Notes under the pieces: generated by a model
What the model was told of the DNA's origin: nothing
Databases searched by the model: none
Seen by the model: only the letters and a program-made list of their open reading frames with translations
Source: Plasmodium relictum
Taxonomy: Eukaryota; Apicomplexa; Aconoidasida; Haemosporida; Plasmodiidae
Reading direction: 5' to 3'
DNA length: 64,000 nucleotides
NCBI RefSeq assembly: GCF_900005765.1
Contig: NC_041686.1
Span: 1,116,001-1,180,000 of the forward strand
Part shown: in pieces, positions 1-13,335 of the stretch
Layout of the letters: every line of letters begins with the position of its first letter
Numbering within the stretch: position 1 is the stretch's first letter
Position numbers and translations under genes: made by a program

Positions 1-369
1 ATTATAGTGTTTTTATTAAAAAATTTATTTTTAAAAAAAAAAAAATAGAAAATAATATTAGGTAAGAATAAGGAAATAAATAATATTCTAAAAACAATAA
101 AATTATAAAGTTCAAGTGGCATAATACATTATTTTTATATTAATCATATTCTTTTAAAAATTTTATTTTTTTCCTTTTTATTTGTTTTAAAAATTCTAGA
201 AAAATTACTTTTAAATCCTTTAACATGAATTTTTTTTTTTTTTCTGAAATAATTTGAATAGCCTTTAATGTATTATATAGTATAAAAAGGATACATAAAT
301 ATCCTAACCTTTATATAATAATACATTTGTTTTTTGATTTTATTCATTAAAAAAAATGATAATAAATTG
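1..369. other. AT-rich upstream region of the AP endonuclease gene
   Basis: No coding signal is visible. The stretch consists of A/T homopolymers and short AT runs. The first in-frame ATG of the downstream gene lies at 370 and an in-frame stop sits at 319-321, so this is probably 5' flanking or UTR sequence. Confidence 0.5.
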
Positions 370-1875
370 ATGAAAATTAATAATCTGAAATTTATATTTT
401 ATAAAAAAATTGACTACATTTCTAAAACTAAACAAAAGAGATCTTTCTTAAAATTTTCAAATAATTATAATAAAAATAAAATGTCTAATCAATATTCTAG
501 TAAGAAGAGATATAATTGTATTAATGAAAATGAATCCTGTGAAATTAAAAAAAAAACTAAATTAATTTCGAAAATAAATGAAGATCATTTAAATAAGAAT
601 AATATTAATTATTATTTTTCTTCAAAAATAAAAGAATTAGATAAGAATTTAAATGATAAGTCTGAAAAAAATGTTTCTTGTATAGATACTATTAATAAAA
701 ATGATTTGAGTTATGAAAAAGATATAAAAATAGAAGATTTTAAAGATATCGAAAATATAAGCGTTGAACATTTAGATGACATAGAAAACATAAGTAAAGG
801 AAATTTAAAAGATACAAAAAATATAATTAAAACTCTCTCAAAAGAAGATAATTCAAAAGAATGTAATGTGAATGAAAAAGTAAAAATTATAGTGACATGG
901 AATATGAATAGCATAACAGTTCGATATAAAAATAAAGAAAAATGGAAGGAATTTATGAATTTTTTTAATCAAATAAATGCTGATGTTTTATGTTTTCAAG
1001 AAGTAAGGTTACCAGCTTTGAATTTATCTGATTGCAAAAACAATAATGATGTTATAAGAGATAGAAGTAAAGTTAAAAATACTGATCAGAAAAGTCTTCT
1101 TGACTTTCAAATCATAGATACCATTTTGAAAAATGATTTTAAAAATTATAATGCTTATTTTAGTTTAGCAAATATTAAATATAGTGGCCAGCTAGTATTA
1201 ATAAAAAAAACAATTAAATTAAAATCAATCCGATATAACTTATCTTTTGATTTAGATTCAAATATACATCATGATGAAGGAAGAATAATCTTAGTAGAAT
1301 TTTTAGATTTCTTTTTGTTATCAACATATACACCTAATAATGGATTTGATTATACAAAGTTTGAAAGAAGAAGACTATTTGACGAAAAATTAGAAAAATT
1401 TGTTGCTTCTTTAAAAAATAAGAAATCTTTGATATGGACAGGTGATTTAAATATTGCCCCAGAAGATATTGATTTGTCTCATCCTGTGGAATTCCGAAAA
1501 ATGAAAAAAGGTAATGTACCAAAAGAATATATTGGACAACCTGGGTGTACTGATTTTGAAAGAAAAAATTTTCAAAAAATTTTGACTTCGGGAGACTTAG
1601 TAGATTCTTATAGATATTTTCAAAATTTAAAAAGTGAAAAAGGAAATAATAATAAAAATAAATCAAATATTAATGAAAATATATATACATGGAGATGTCC
1701 CTTTCTCATAGGTAAATTATGCAATAAAGCAATGAGAATAGATCATTTCATTGTATCGAAAAATTTTCTTAAAAACATAGAGAAAGTAGAAATACATGGT
1801 TATAGTGTATTTCATAATAATTTTTACGGTTCTGATCACTGTCCAGTTATATTATATCTCAAAAATGTACATTAG
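370..1875 (+). CDS. APE1: AP endonuclease, exonuclease III/APE1 family
   Basis: Class II AP endonuclease that cuts the DNA backbone 5' to abasic sites in base-excision repair. The reading frame gives 501 residues from the first in-frame ATG; an alternative Met lies at 481. Residues 1-170 are a poorly conserved, Lys/Asn/Asp-rich extension. The catalytic endonuclease/exonuclease/phosphatase fold follows. Motifs visible are WNMNS (N178), CFQEVRLP (metal-binding E211), STYTPNNG (Y320, equivalent to human Tyr171), WTGDLNIAPEDIDL (D359, N361), MRIDHF (D458) and GSDHCPVIL at the C-terminus (D489-H490, the catalytic Asp-His pair). All residues expected for an active enzyme are therefore present. The long N-terminus is usual for Plasmodium enzymes and may carry organelle-targeting information, but no clear leader is seen. 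It is transcribed in the same direction as the Dopey gene downstream. Confidence 0.95.
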   Translation: MKINNLKFIFYKKIDYISKTKQKRSFLKFSNNYNKNKMSNQYSSKKRYNCINENESCEIKKKTKLISKINEDHLNKNNINYYFSSKIKELDKNLNDKSEKNVSCIDTINKNDLSYEKDIKIEDFKDIENISVEHLDDIENISKGNLKDTKNIIKTLSKEDNSKECNVNEKVKIIVTWNMNSITVRYKNKEKWKEFMNFFNQINADVLCFQEVRLPALNLSDCKNNNDVIRDRSKVKNTDQKSLLDFQIIDTILKNDFKNYNAYFSLANIKYSGQLVLIKKTIKLKSIRYNLSFDLDSNIHHDEGRIILVEFLDFFLLSTYTPNNGFDYTKFERRRLFDEKLEKFVASLKNKKSLIWTGDLNIAPEDIDLSHPVEFRKMKKGNVPKEYIGQPGCTDFERKNFQKILTSGDLVDSYRYFQNLKSEKGNNNKNKSNINENIYTWRCPFLIGKLCNKAMRIDHFIVSKNFLKNIEKVEIHGYSVFHNNFYGSDHCPVILYLKNVH

Positions 1876-3205
1876 AATATGCTTACTAAAAATATTTTGT
1901 AAAAATTACCAAAACTTGTCATATTATTTTTAAAATAAATGCATAAGTTTTTATTATTAAATTTAAATTACTTTATGAGAACATATAATATTATGATTTA
2001 GTTTTTTATTCAATAAAAAAATCTACACATAAATTAAAAAGTAAATTCCACATATATATACGTAAATAATATTTATGTATATAAACAAAAGTAACAAAAA
2101 AAAAATTAAACTTTCCCTTTTTAAATGTAAAAATTAAATAAATGAAACAATTTTTATTATGAATGTAACTTAATGTTAAAATGAAAAAATATTTTATTTA
2201 TAACCTGAAAAACACAACATCAAAAGGAGTAGTACTTAATGTATATATATTTTTTTTTTTTTTTATATTTTAAAAGATATGTCAAAACCTTACAATTTTC
2301 TTTAAAAAAAAAAAAAAAAGTCTTATACTTTTTTTTTTATTAATTGTTTACATTAAATTTTTTCGTTAATCTAAAAAAATTGAATATATATTTTCCAAAA
2401 AATTTTAATTAACTTAATATGAAAAACTTTATTCTTTTTATGTTTTTTTTTATTAAAAATTTTAACAAAAAAATATATATAATTACCCTTTTTGAATAAA
2501 ACATATATTTGTGTTAAAAAATAGTTAAAATAATAAATCATTTAAATCATAAAATGAATAATTTTTTATAATTTTGTTATTTCTTTTTTTTAATAATAAT
2601 GTTTTTCTTTTTATTCATATTATTGTTTTTCCTTTTTTTTTATAATATTGTTTTTTTTTTTTTTTTTTGTTTAATATATATAAATTTTCCATTCATTTTA
2701 TGTATATGTATTTTATTTTTATTTTAACTTTTTTTAATAAATTTGTGAATTCAAAATTATAAAATTTTTATATTTATTTCCACATTTTTCTTATAATTTT
2801 GTATTAAAAGTTTTTTTTTTTATATTTTGAAACATTTTATATATATATATTTTATATTTTTTTTTTTGAATACTTATACATTTTTATATATATACAACAA
2901 ATATTTTACTATTAATATTATTATTTAATTTTATTTTTCCTATTTAATTTTACATAGTTATTTCTTTTTTAATTTTTTATAGTTTTGATTTAATTTTATT
3001 AATTCTTTTTTTTTTTTTTTTTTTTTTGCACTTTTTTCTTTTTTTTATGTTGTTTTTATATTAGAGAGGAATTAAACATTTGTTATTTTTTTTTTTTTTT
3101 ATATATTTAAAAAATTTAATAATATAAAAGTTTTATTGTGCTTTTAATTTTTTATTAATATAATTTTCTTTTTTATGATTAAGAATCGTATATGTGCCAT
3201 AAAAA
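1876..3205. other. Intergenic region between the AP endonuclease and Dopey genes
   Basis: 1.3 kb between two genes on the same strand. It holds only poly-T tracts (notably around 2650 and 3007-3026) and AT-rich sequence. I see no ORF, RNA gene or distinctive repeat. It presumably contains the 3' UTR of the first gene and the promoter of the second. Confidence 0.5.
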
Positions 3206-6200
3206 ATGGCAAAAAAAAGTGAAGAAGCCAAAAGAATATTAAAAAAGAAAATAAACAATGATATAACTAATATTTTATTATTGTTCGAAAAAGTACAAGA
3301 GTGGGCAGATTTAAGTAATATATTACAAAAACTTTATTTAACAATAGAAAAATATGAAGTATTTGTTGATTTTTCTTCAAAATTTTTATTATTTAGAAGA
3401 TTATCTCAATGCTTAAATCCTCTTTTGCCTTCGGGAGTACATTCTAAAGCATTAATAATATATTCAACAATTTTTAAAAAAATAGAAAAAAAATGTTTCA
3501 TAAATAATATTCACATATTATGTTCAGGAATATTTGAATTTATGTTGCATTGCACTATTAACTTAAAGACTGTTTATTTTAAAAGTATAAAAATTATTTT
3601 AAGTTTAAAAGAAAATGTTTATATTTTTGCTTATGCCTTATTACTATCATTATTTAATGTAATAGATAGTGACAACAATATATTACTATATATATATTCT
3701 ATAAATAATTATATTGGAGAAAAAATATTTTTCAATAATCTATGGTTATTATTATTAAGACATAGTGAAATAAGAACAAATATTTTAAATTTTTTACAAA
3801 CATCATTTAGTCCTCAAATATCCTTATTATCAAATGAAAGAATAAAAATGCTTTTGCCATATAGAGATGATCTTGTCTTGGCATCACTTATTTTCTGCTT
3901 AAATGATAAAAATATTTTAAATCAAAGATTAACTTTAAGTTTATTAATAAATAACTTTCCTTTATCTCAAATAAATAATAAAAATAGAAAAAAAATAAAT
4001 AATAAAAAGAAAAGTATAGGTAATCATATTTCAGAAGATAATATCTTAAACAATATTAACGATACAGTTATTATTACTGGGAAAAATGAAAACTCTTTTG
4101 AGAACGAAAAATTATTTAATGAACAAGTGAATAAGGAATACCTTCTTAATGATATAAAAAAAGATATGATTAATGGTGATAATAAAAATTTATATGATGA
4201 AAAAAATGCAGATGATAATAAAAATTTATTAATTGATTCTGAACATAATATAAATAATGATTTAATATATTATAACAAAAATATAAATATATTAAATGAA
4301 AAAAAATGGAATAATTTTGATAATAGAGAAAAGAAGTACATTCATATGGATGATAATCATAAACACGAAAGTTTTGATACAATTGATAAATGTGATGATA
4401 ATGAAAAAAACAAAGCAAATGTAAAATTTGGTGATATGGAAAAATATGATATTAATGAATATGTAGATAATTATAATAATAATAATAATATTACTATATA
4501 TCCTAATGGTAAAATGAATAATAACACTGAAGCTCATTTAAATGTTGATGAAAAAGAAATATCTAATAATTTTATAGATCCAAAAAAAGAGAAATATGAT
4601 GCAGAATATGATTTAAATAGCAATGAAAAAAGCGTATTATTAATAAATAATATTACGAAATGTGAAGAAAGAGAATCATCAAATAATATTTTGTTTAGTG
4701 ATATTAGCAAAAAAATAATTACAAGAAATGTTATTTTTTTATTACAAAAATCAGACATAGGTCTAAATAGAAGAATATTTAAATATTTATATCTATATGA
4801 AAATAATGATGAAAAAAATTTGAGAGATAGTATAGACTTTGAAAATTATAAAATATTTTATGAAACAATAATAGACATTCTTGAAAGTAAATTCAATGAT
4901 AATTATTACAATATTTGTGATGTTTTATATATATTATTTAAAAATAAAGATTACACTGATGTTAATAAATATTTAATGGAAAGAATTTTTTTATATATGC
5001 TAAATTTTTGCTACAAATATAGAAATGACAAAACAGTATTATCTTTTTTAAGGAATATGCTAAGTCTAAATTTAATAAGCTATGAAAATATTTTAAATAT
5101 ATTTTTAAATACTTTTTACTTCTTAAAAAGAGATGATTCTTTGTTTAGTCATAATATAAATATATATATATATAAATTTATGAATTTATTAAATATAATG
5201 ACTTTTTTTGTGGAATTCTTAAAACATATAAATAAATATGTATATATATGTTATATATTTTTATTCAATATTGCTACTTTGAAATTAATAAATTATCTAA
5301 ATCATAAAATAATAATCATTATAAAAAATTATAGTCATGTAAAAGATTTAAATAAAAAATATTTTATTTATTCGAATGATATAGTGTCAGGGAAACATAG
5401 TTCATTATATTATTTTTATTTTTTTGTTACAAATTATAACAACTATTATATGCATAATTGTTTTGTTTTAATTATAAAAGAACCAATATTTCAAAAATAT
5501 TTCAGTAAAAAAAGTAACATTAAACAAGGATATGATATGAATAGTCAATTGATATTTTTCAATAAACATGAGTTAAGTAAAGATATGGAAGGGTTTGAAA
5601 AAAATGAGCACGGATTAGAGGAAATTCAAATAAATGATAAAATTTTAGAAGAAAATGTAAATGAATTAAATATTGAAAAAGAAGAGAAATTAAAAAATAT
5701 GAGAATTACAAACGACATAATAAAAAGGGAGGAAAAGAAAGAACACAAAAATATAGAAAATAGAAAAAGGATTGCAATTGATAATTCAATATATAATAAA
5801 AGTTTTTCTTTAGATAGAAATAATTTTATTGGCAATGATAAAAAATTTAATAAAAATCATCTACAAGTAGAAATTGACGAATTTTTACTATCTATACTAA
5901 TGAAATATAAACATATGTTAAAGAAAAATTTGATTGATTCTATTATTAAAAATAATGAATTATACTTTTTTATTGATAATTATGAATATATTATTTATTT
6001 ATTTTATAACTATCATTTGTTAATTGAAAAAGAGAACGTAAGCAAAAGTTCCTTTTTTTTTTTAAGAAATATTTTAAAAAACTGCACTAGTGAAGATAAA
6101 AACAAATTTTATTTTTGGTGTTTTTTATTTATCCAAATAATTAGAATAAACTTCAATAATTTATTAGTTCAAAATTTTAATTATAAGCAGTCTTCCATGA

Positions 6201-8386
6201 ATATTAATTATAATAATAATATAAACGAAAAAGAAAATATTACTGAAGAAAAAATTATAAATGAAAATATAATTGAAAATGGCCAAATAAAATATCTAGG
6301 AGAAATAACTGATAATTCGAAATGTTCTAATAATAGTTTGATTAGTTATGAAGAAGAGCTTTTATTTAATAAATCTTTCGTTGAAAATATTTTAGTTTAC
6401 TCCAATAAAACTGTAAAAAATATATTTAACTATATTAAAATATTAAAAAAAAATAAGAAATTCATTCAATTGTTTTTTAACATAAATTATATATACATTT
6501 TTTGTGATAACATATATTGTTTAAAAATTTTGAAGAAAAGATTAAAATGTAAAGATAACAATGAGTTAACAATAAATGTAAAAGTAATCTTAGAGTACAT
6601 TATTAATAATCAAATGGATGAGTATCACGTAATTCGTTCAAATTTTTATAATTTATCTCATGATATTTTTAAACTTTATAATAGAAATACATTAATTAAT
6701 TATTATTTAATAAAGTATCTGAAAATAAATAAATATAATCTTTCATATATTTTTGATAATATAATAATTAGTATGTTTGATTTAATAAATCAGATAGAAG
6801 TTTTATTTAATAATAGTAAGAATGAATATAAAGATAACACTAATAATAATAATAATTACAATAGAAGTTACGAGACTATTAATAGTAATATTGAAAATAA
6901 TAGTAAGAATTGTAGAAATGATAATTTTAATAAAGATAATAAAAGTATGAATAATTATGAAAAATGCTTAAAAAAATTAAAATGCAAATTTGATTATATA
7001 AATTTTTTTTTTTTAAATATTGAGAACTTTATGCTTTGGTTATACAAACATAAAATTAGTAAAAGAATTTATGATTCAAGAGATAAAATAAATTTATCCA
7101 ATTATGAGAAAAATATGGCAATAATTATTTGTTATATTTGTACAGAAGGGAATATAAATTCTTTTTTTTTTAGAAATTATTTGGATGTATTTTTTATTTT
7201 GTTTTTAAAAATTCTGTATTTAAATGAAAACATTAGTGAATTGAATAACAATACTAACAAAATAGTACAAAAAGAAAAAAATTCGTTGAAGCAAAATTCA
7301 TTATTAGAATTCAAAAGAGATATAATCAATTTACTAAATAATATTTTTAATATAAATAATAATAAAAATTATAAGTTTATGAAAATTTTAAGCATTTATT
7401 ATAGGCAGACGATTCATCATTTATTGTTTTTATACTATTATTTTACTGTAAAAAAATATTATATACTGCAATTGCATTTAATTAATTTCATTAGATATAT
7501 GCTACCTCAATATGAGAAAAACGTGAATAGCAAACAATGTTCTAATGAAAATATTGAAATAGATAGAAATTATAAAATGCAGAAATGTAATAATTATGAT
7601 GAATTTCTTTCTATTAGTAAAAATTATTTTGAAATAATAAACAGGAAAAATCAAAATATCACGAATGACGTTTTCATTTTTAGTATATTAAGAAAATCAA
7701 TGACCATTATATTTAATATGAATGAACAAGTCATATATAAAGAAGTCCTAAAAACTATTATATATTTAATTGAAAATATTATTGAAGAAAAAGAAGTGAA
7801 AAATTATTATTTAACAGTTTTTTTTTTAGATATGTTATATATAATAAAAATGGAAGATAAGAAAAAAAAAAAAAACTTATTTTTTATAATGAAATTTTGC
7901 AATTTTTTGTCAGAAATATTTAAACTTATATATAAAGATGAAATAAAGAATGAAAGTAAATATGAAAATAAAAATGATTATTATAATATATCTATTGATG
8001 ATATTGAAAATAGCTTAAGCGAAAATAAAATATCCACGATAAATTTCTGTAATATATTTTCATTAAAAACTGATGATAAATTTATAAGTATGCAGCATAA
8101 AAATATATCAAATTTATTTTCAATTATTTTTAATTTATATGCTTTTTTAAAAAAAAGAATAACATTATACTACAAAAATAATAATTATAATAATGATATA
8201 AATGTTAATAATAATAACAAATGTAATAATAATAATAATGAAAATAATAATAGTAATGAATATAATAAAAATAGCAATAACTATAATAATACTAATAGTG
8301 AAATTAATAATAATAATAGCGAAATTAATAGTAATAACATCAACAATAATAATTGCAACAACAACAGCAACAACAACAACAACAAC

Positions 8387-8469
<83 letters not shown>

Positions 8470-11400
8470 TAATAATAATGAAATTATTAATAATAATAAT
8501 AATGAAATTAATAATAGTAATAATGAAATTAATAATAATAATAGTGAAATTAATAGTAATAGCATCAACAATAATAATTGCAGTAACAACAATAATAATA
8601 ATAACAATAATGAAATTATTAATAGTAATAATGAAATTAATAATAGTAATAATAATAGTAACAATGAAAACAATAATAATGTAAATAATAGTATTGTTAA
8701 TAATTATGATAATAATAATAATATTACTATTTATAATAAGATTGATAATAATAATATTTGCATTAATAAAGATAATATTAATGGTTATAATAGCTGTATG
8801 TATGACAATAACTATAATGATACAGTCAATTTTTCAAAAGAAGATAATATTATAAAAAGTACTCATTATAGTATAAATGATAATAAAAATGGAAACTCCG
8901 AATTAAATAATGATGTCAATAATTCATTTAATAAATTAAATTTTAATTCAAATATTGAAAAAAATGATTTATTAAAAGATGCATATTATAATATAAGCAG
9001 TGATAAAAGCAATTTAGTGAAATATTGCGAAATTAATTTTACATTTACGAATAAATATGAAAATGCTTATATAAATAATTATAAAAATAAAATAAATAAT
9101 GTAGAAAGTAAAAATTTAAAACAAAATAAAAAGATAATTTTATTGAAAATATGTTTAGATAATGTAATTTCTATAAATAAACTTTTATATTTCATCACTA
9201 GAAGCGATTTTTTATTTATCGATAATTTATATTGTATATTTAAAGAATATATAAATAATAGAAATGAGTATAACCAAGAGGAAATAATGGAAGAATCTTT
9301 TTATGAACCAAAGAGGAAATTATATAAAAAAATAAAAAATAAAAAAGCTAAAGACGAAGGAAAAATAGAAATAGAAAGTTTTATAGATAACAATGAAAAT
9401 ATTGCAGGAAATAAAAAGATAAAAAAAGAAAAAATTAGGGAATATTTTAAAAAAGAAAAAAAATTATTGAAAAAGTTGAATTTTATAAGCAAATTTAGTA
9501 AAAATCCAATTAAAAAAAGTATGGTTGTGATGAATCATCCTGACGAATGTACAGAAAAAAAAAAACTGTCATTTTCATTAACATTATTAAGAGAATTTAA
9601 AGATGACATATTGATAAAAATATTAGATGATTTATTAAATTATTATGAGAAGAATAAATCAAAAATAAATATAAATGAATTTATGTACTTTTTATTCAAT
9701 ATATATTTAAATATATGTACATTATCAAAAAAAGTTATAAATTATTTTATTGATTTTATATTTACGTTTATTAAAAAAATTAATCAAACATCTCATAATG
9801 TTATGTGTAGCATATGGTTTTTATATATTTTAATTATAATAGAAAAAAATCATATATATGTATTTAATGATAAATTACAAAAAAAAATAATATTAGAGCA
9901 AGTAAGTATACTAATGCAGATATCTTTGTATAATTATTACTCGAAAAATGTAAAGAATAATTATAATATTCAGACACCTGTACCAAATTTTGTCCAGCCA
10001 TTTAGTATTTATTATATAATACAAAACTGTTTTTTAAATAATAACTATTTTAAGAAAAAAATGAATGTAAAATATTTTTATATAAAAAATTTAAAATTAA
10101 TTGAAAAGCATTTCAATATAAATGATTATTCTGAAATAGCAGCAATTAACTCCTTATCCTTTTTATTAATGTGTTTTTATCATGCTATTAATAGTACTAT
10201 AAAAAGTTATATATGTGAATCATCAATAAATATTTTTTATGAAAATTTTAGTAAATATATTTCTTTAATATATAATAATAGTATACAAAACATTTTTTAT
10301 AGATATTTATTTTTATTAATTATGAATTTATTAATTGATTACAATTATAGCAGTAAACATTATATTAAGAAAATTACATTCGATTTATATTCATATATAA
10401 CAAATATTGATATAAGATGCACAAAAGCATTGTCAAATATTTTTAAAAAATTAAACGAAACTAATATTGACGAATTATTATTAGTACCATCTACTAGCAT
10501 ATTTTCACTTAAATTTAATATCATAAACTCAAGAATTAATTATATAAATAAATTGTCATTAATTATATTAGCCGGAAACAAAAATTTTTATTTATGCCAC
10601 TTACCTAAAATAGCTGAAAATATTTCAGAATATTTAAAATTATGTACAGACTTGAAATTATATAGAGAAATATTAATTTTAATATGTGTAATAATTATAA
10701 AGAATGATGAAAGTGAAATTTATATAATAATCCCTACGTTTATTTCCCTGATATTGCAAATTTATCATGTAGAAAGAATGAAATATAAAATAGCATTTGA
10801 AAATTTTAAAAATTATGATAAAGATGAAGATAATTATATATATGGTTTTAATTCATATAATAACAAGGATGTTCTTACTTTATTAAAAACATTATTAATC
10901 ATAATAAATATTTTAATTAAAAGAAACGTTAATTTTTTAAATTTTTACTCATGGATATTTTTTAAAGATATATATATTAAAAAAAAAAAATCTTTTCTCA
11001 ATAATAATAAGGATTATTATGCAAATAATAATATGAAGCACAATCAGTATATATATTATACTAATAGTATGAGCACATGTACTTCTTCGAGTGATATGGA
11101 AAACAGTAGCACTGCAACTATTGAAGAAAAATCTTCAAAGTTACAAGTAAAAGAAAATATGTCTAAAAATAAAAGGAAAGATAGTATATATTATAAGAAT
11201 GCTAATAAAAATGAGAATAATGTGAATGGAAATAATAGTTTACAAAATAATAATAGTGAAGAAAAATCAGAAAAAAATGATGAAAGTGTTCAAGACAATA
11301 CTGAGATAGAAGAAAAATTTAATGAAAATGGATCAAATGATTTAATTAATATTTTTCTTAATGCAAATCAAGAAGAGGCTTATAATAAAAACTACATTTC

Positions 11401-12241
11401 ATCACATAAGTTAAAAAAAAATCTGCATAATAAAACAAAATCAGAAGAAACAAAATTTATGGCATTTTTAGATATAATAGAAAAATTATATTCACCATCA
11501 ACCTATAAAAAAAGTAAATCAAATGAGACAAAAAATGAAAAAAACTCAAGAAATATAAATAATAATTATAAAGAAAGTGAAAACTCAATAGAAATTCTTG
11601 AAGAGAAAAAAAAGAAACCACAAATTTTATATAATAACGGTGATAATAATAATTTAAAGAAAAATATGTATTATGTTGACAATTATTTGAATGAGTACAC
11701 TTTAAATACAAAAAATAATTTATCAGAATATTCTTCTTTTGAAAACAATTTAAGCAGCTCAACTATAAATTCTATTAAGAGTAATTTTTCTCATAATTCT
11801 TCAAAAGATTTAAACGAAATTTTACTTTCGTCAGATAATAGTTATATTAGTAATAGTAGCTCTAATAATATGAATAATTTAAATAATTTTATTTCTAGTG
11901 TTGAAAATGTAGAATCCTTATCATCAGATAATAATATTTGCAATAAATCAAATGAAAAATGGAATTATGTGCATTGCCTAATGAGCTATGATATATGCGA
12001 ATTACTTAAAAAAAAAAAAAAAAAAAAAAAAAATTCTATTTATTCATGTAAAAATATAGCATTGTCTTTAGTTTATTTATCAAAAAAAATAAAATTAAAT
12101 TTTTTTAAATATTCCATGAAGAAGCCTAAAGATGAAACCCTTATTTTACTAAAGGAGTTAAATTCTATTGAAAATGAGATTAATAATATATTTTTAGAAG
12201 TCGATTTACATGAAATTTATTCAGATTTCATGATTAGATAA
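3206..12241 (+). CDS. Dopey (DOP1)-family protein, very large
   Basis: A 3011-residue single-exon protein. The N-terminus matches the Dopey_N region: QEWADL at residues 31-36, LSQCLNPLLPSGVHSKAL at about 66-83, and later an LQKSDIGLNRRIFKYLY segment at about 508-526, equivalent to the conserved LNRRL block of DOP1. Helical-repeat-like hydrophobic blocks fill the rest. In yeast and animals DOP1 acts with MON2 on Golgi/endosome membranes in retrograde traffic; the same role here is inferred. Parasite-specific low-complexity inserts split the conserved parts: about 255-490 (Asn/Asp/Lys), about 1655-1850 (nearly pure Asn), about 2600-2930 (Asn/Ser/Lys), and a poly-Lys run near 2935. The start is the first ATG after an in-frame AT-rich leader, in an AAAAATGG context. 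It is much longer than animal DOP1 (about 2300-2500), mostly because of inserts. Confidence 0.88.
8200..8720 (+). repeat. AAT-triplet microsatellite / poly-Asn insert within the Dopey gene
   Basis: A run of AAT/AAC codons, purest at about 8360-8480 where AAT repeats almost without interruption. It is flanked by repeated Asn-Ser-Glu-Ile-Asn phrases (GAAATTAATAATAATAATAG-type units) at about 8300-8345 and 8485-8560. It is in frame and codes for poly-Asn. Because the repeat has no stops, other frames and the opposite strand are open as well; those ORFs are shadows. Confidence 0.9.
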
Positions 12242-12644
12242 TAAACACAAAAAAAAAAATTATTCTTTTATATATATACAAAAATAATGTTTTTTTTATT
12301 TTTAATATTAAAAAAAAACAGTGATTATACAAAAGGATTAAAGGATTAAATATATTTATATTTTTTTCTATTCATTATATTTAACTTTTTTAGTTATTTA
12401 TATAAATAAAAAAAATAAATAAAATAAAATAAAATAAAATAAAATTATTTATTTTTATAAGACAAAATATATTATTTTTTTAAAGCTTTTGTTTTATATT
12501 ATTTGCAAATATTACATTTTATTTGTTTTTCTTTTTTTGTTTTTAAAGCATAAATTTCTTCTGATTAATATATATTATATTTATTCTTTTTATTAATATA
12601 AATATATTTTTTCTTTTTGTAAAAAAATGTATTTGCATAAGTTT
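12242..12644. other. Convergent 3' intergenic region with an (AAAAT)n run
   Basis: A 3'-to-3' spacer between the Dopey gene (+) and the small gene on the minus strand. It contains a short AAAAT pentanucleotide run at about 12419-12446 and poly-T stretches. No gene is seen. Confidence 0.6.
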
Positions 12645-13335
12645 TCATTTATGCTTAAAAAAAATTGGAACTGATGGATCTGTTCCTCCAACTTTGTGTT
12701 TATAAGAATCATAAACTTTTTTCAAATATTTTTTTTTGACATTTTTAAAATTATATATATAATTATTATGATCAGCAAATTCATTTGTCTGTTCAATGTG
12801 CGGTGTTATAACTGGAACTCCACTACGAAAATAAAAGTGACCTATAAGAAAGAATTAAGGAAATGAAGAAAAATTTCATAAAAAAAAAAAAAGAAAAAAG
12901 AAAAAAGAAAAAAGAAAAAAGAAAAAAAAAAACCTGTTTTAATTTTAAAGGCATTTTCTTTATCACCGTTTATTAAATTTAGCATTGATTGAATTTTTTC
13001 AATATCTATCATAATAGAACGTAAAGAAAGGAATACATATATATATATATATATATATAAAACAATATTCAACAAAAAGAATAAAAATAAAAAAAGATAA
13101 ATAAATATAAAAAGATATAAGTTTTATTCTACAAAAATATCAGGCAATTTCAAATATATATTTTACTATTGTAGTTATTCATAATATTCTTATGAATTTT
13201 ATTCTTCATGTAATTTTCATAATGAAATGAGGTCATATCATACATTAGCTGATTAACGAAACTTTTATTTTTTCTAAACAATTCACTTAAACGATTTTTA
13301 CTATAACAGCCTTCTCTTTTAAACATAAAAGCCAT
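12645..13335 (-). CDS. Small conserved-looking protein of unknown function, three exons
   Basis: I do not recognise the family. Three exons join cleanly in frame: 13335-13167, 13005-12934 and 12841-12645, with introns 13166-13006 and 12933-12842, both phase 1 and both GT...AG. The product is 145 residues. The N-terminal part (MAFMFKREGCYSKNRLSELF) is basic and helical. The middle is MLNLINGDKENAFKIKTG. The C-terminal exon reads HFYFRSGVPVITPHIEQTNE and ends KVGGTDPSVPIFFKHK. The absence of low-complexity inserts and the compact size suggest a conserved housekeeping or organellar protein, but that is inference. Intron 2 is packed with GAAAAAA units. The gene converges on Dopey and diverges from the membrane-protein gene at 14258. 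Confidence 0.75.

Noticed and set aside
8202-8684. Ile/Thr-rich (+) and Leu-rich (-) open frames in the Dopey gene
   Set aside because: Out-of-frame readings of the AAT microsatellite.
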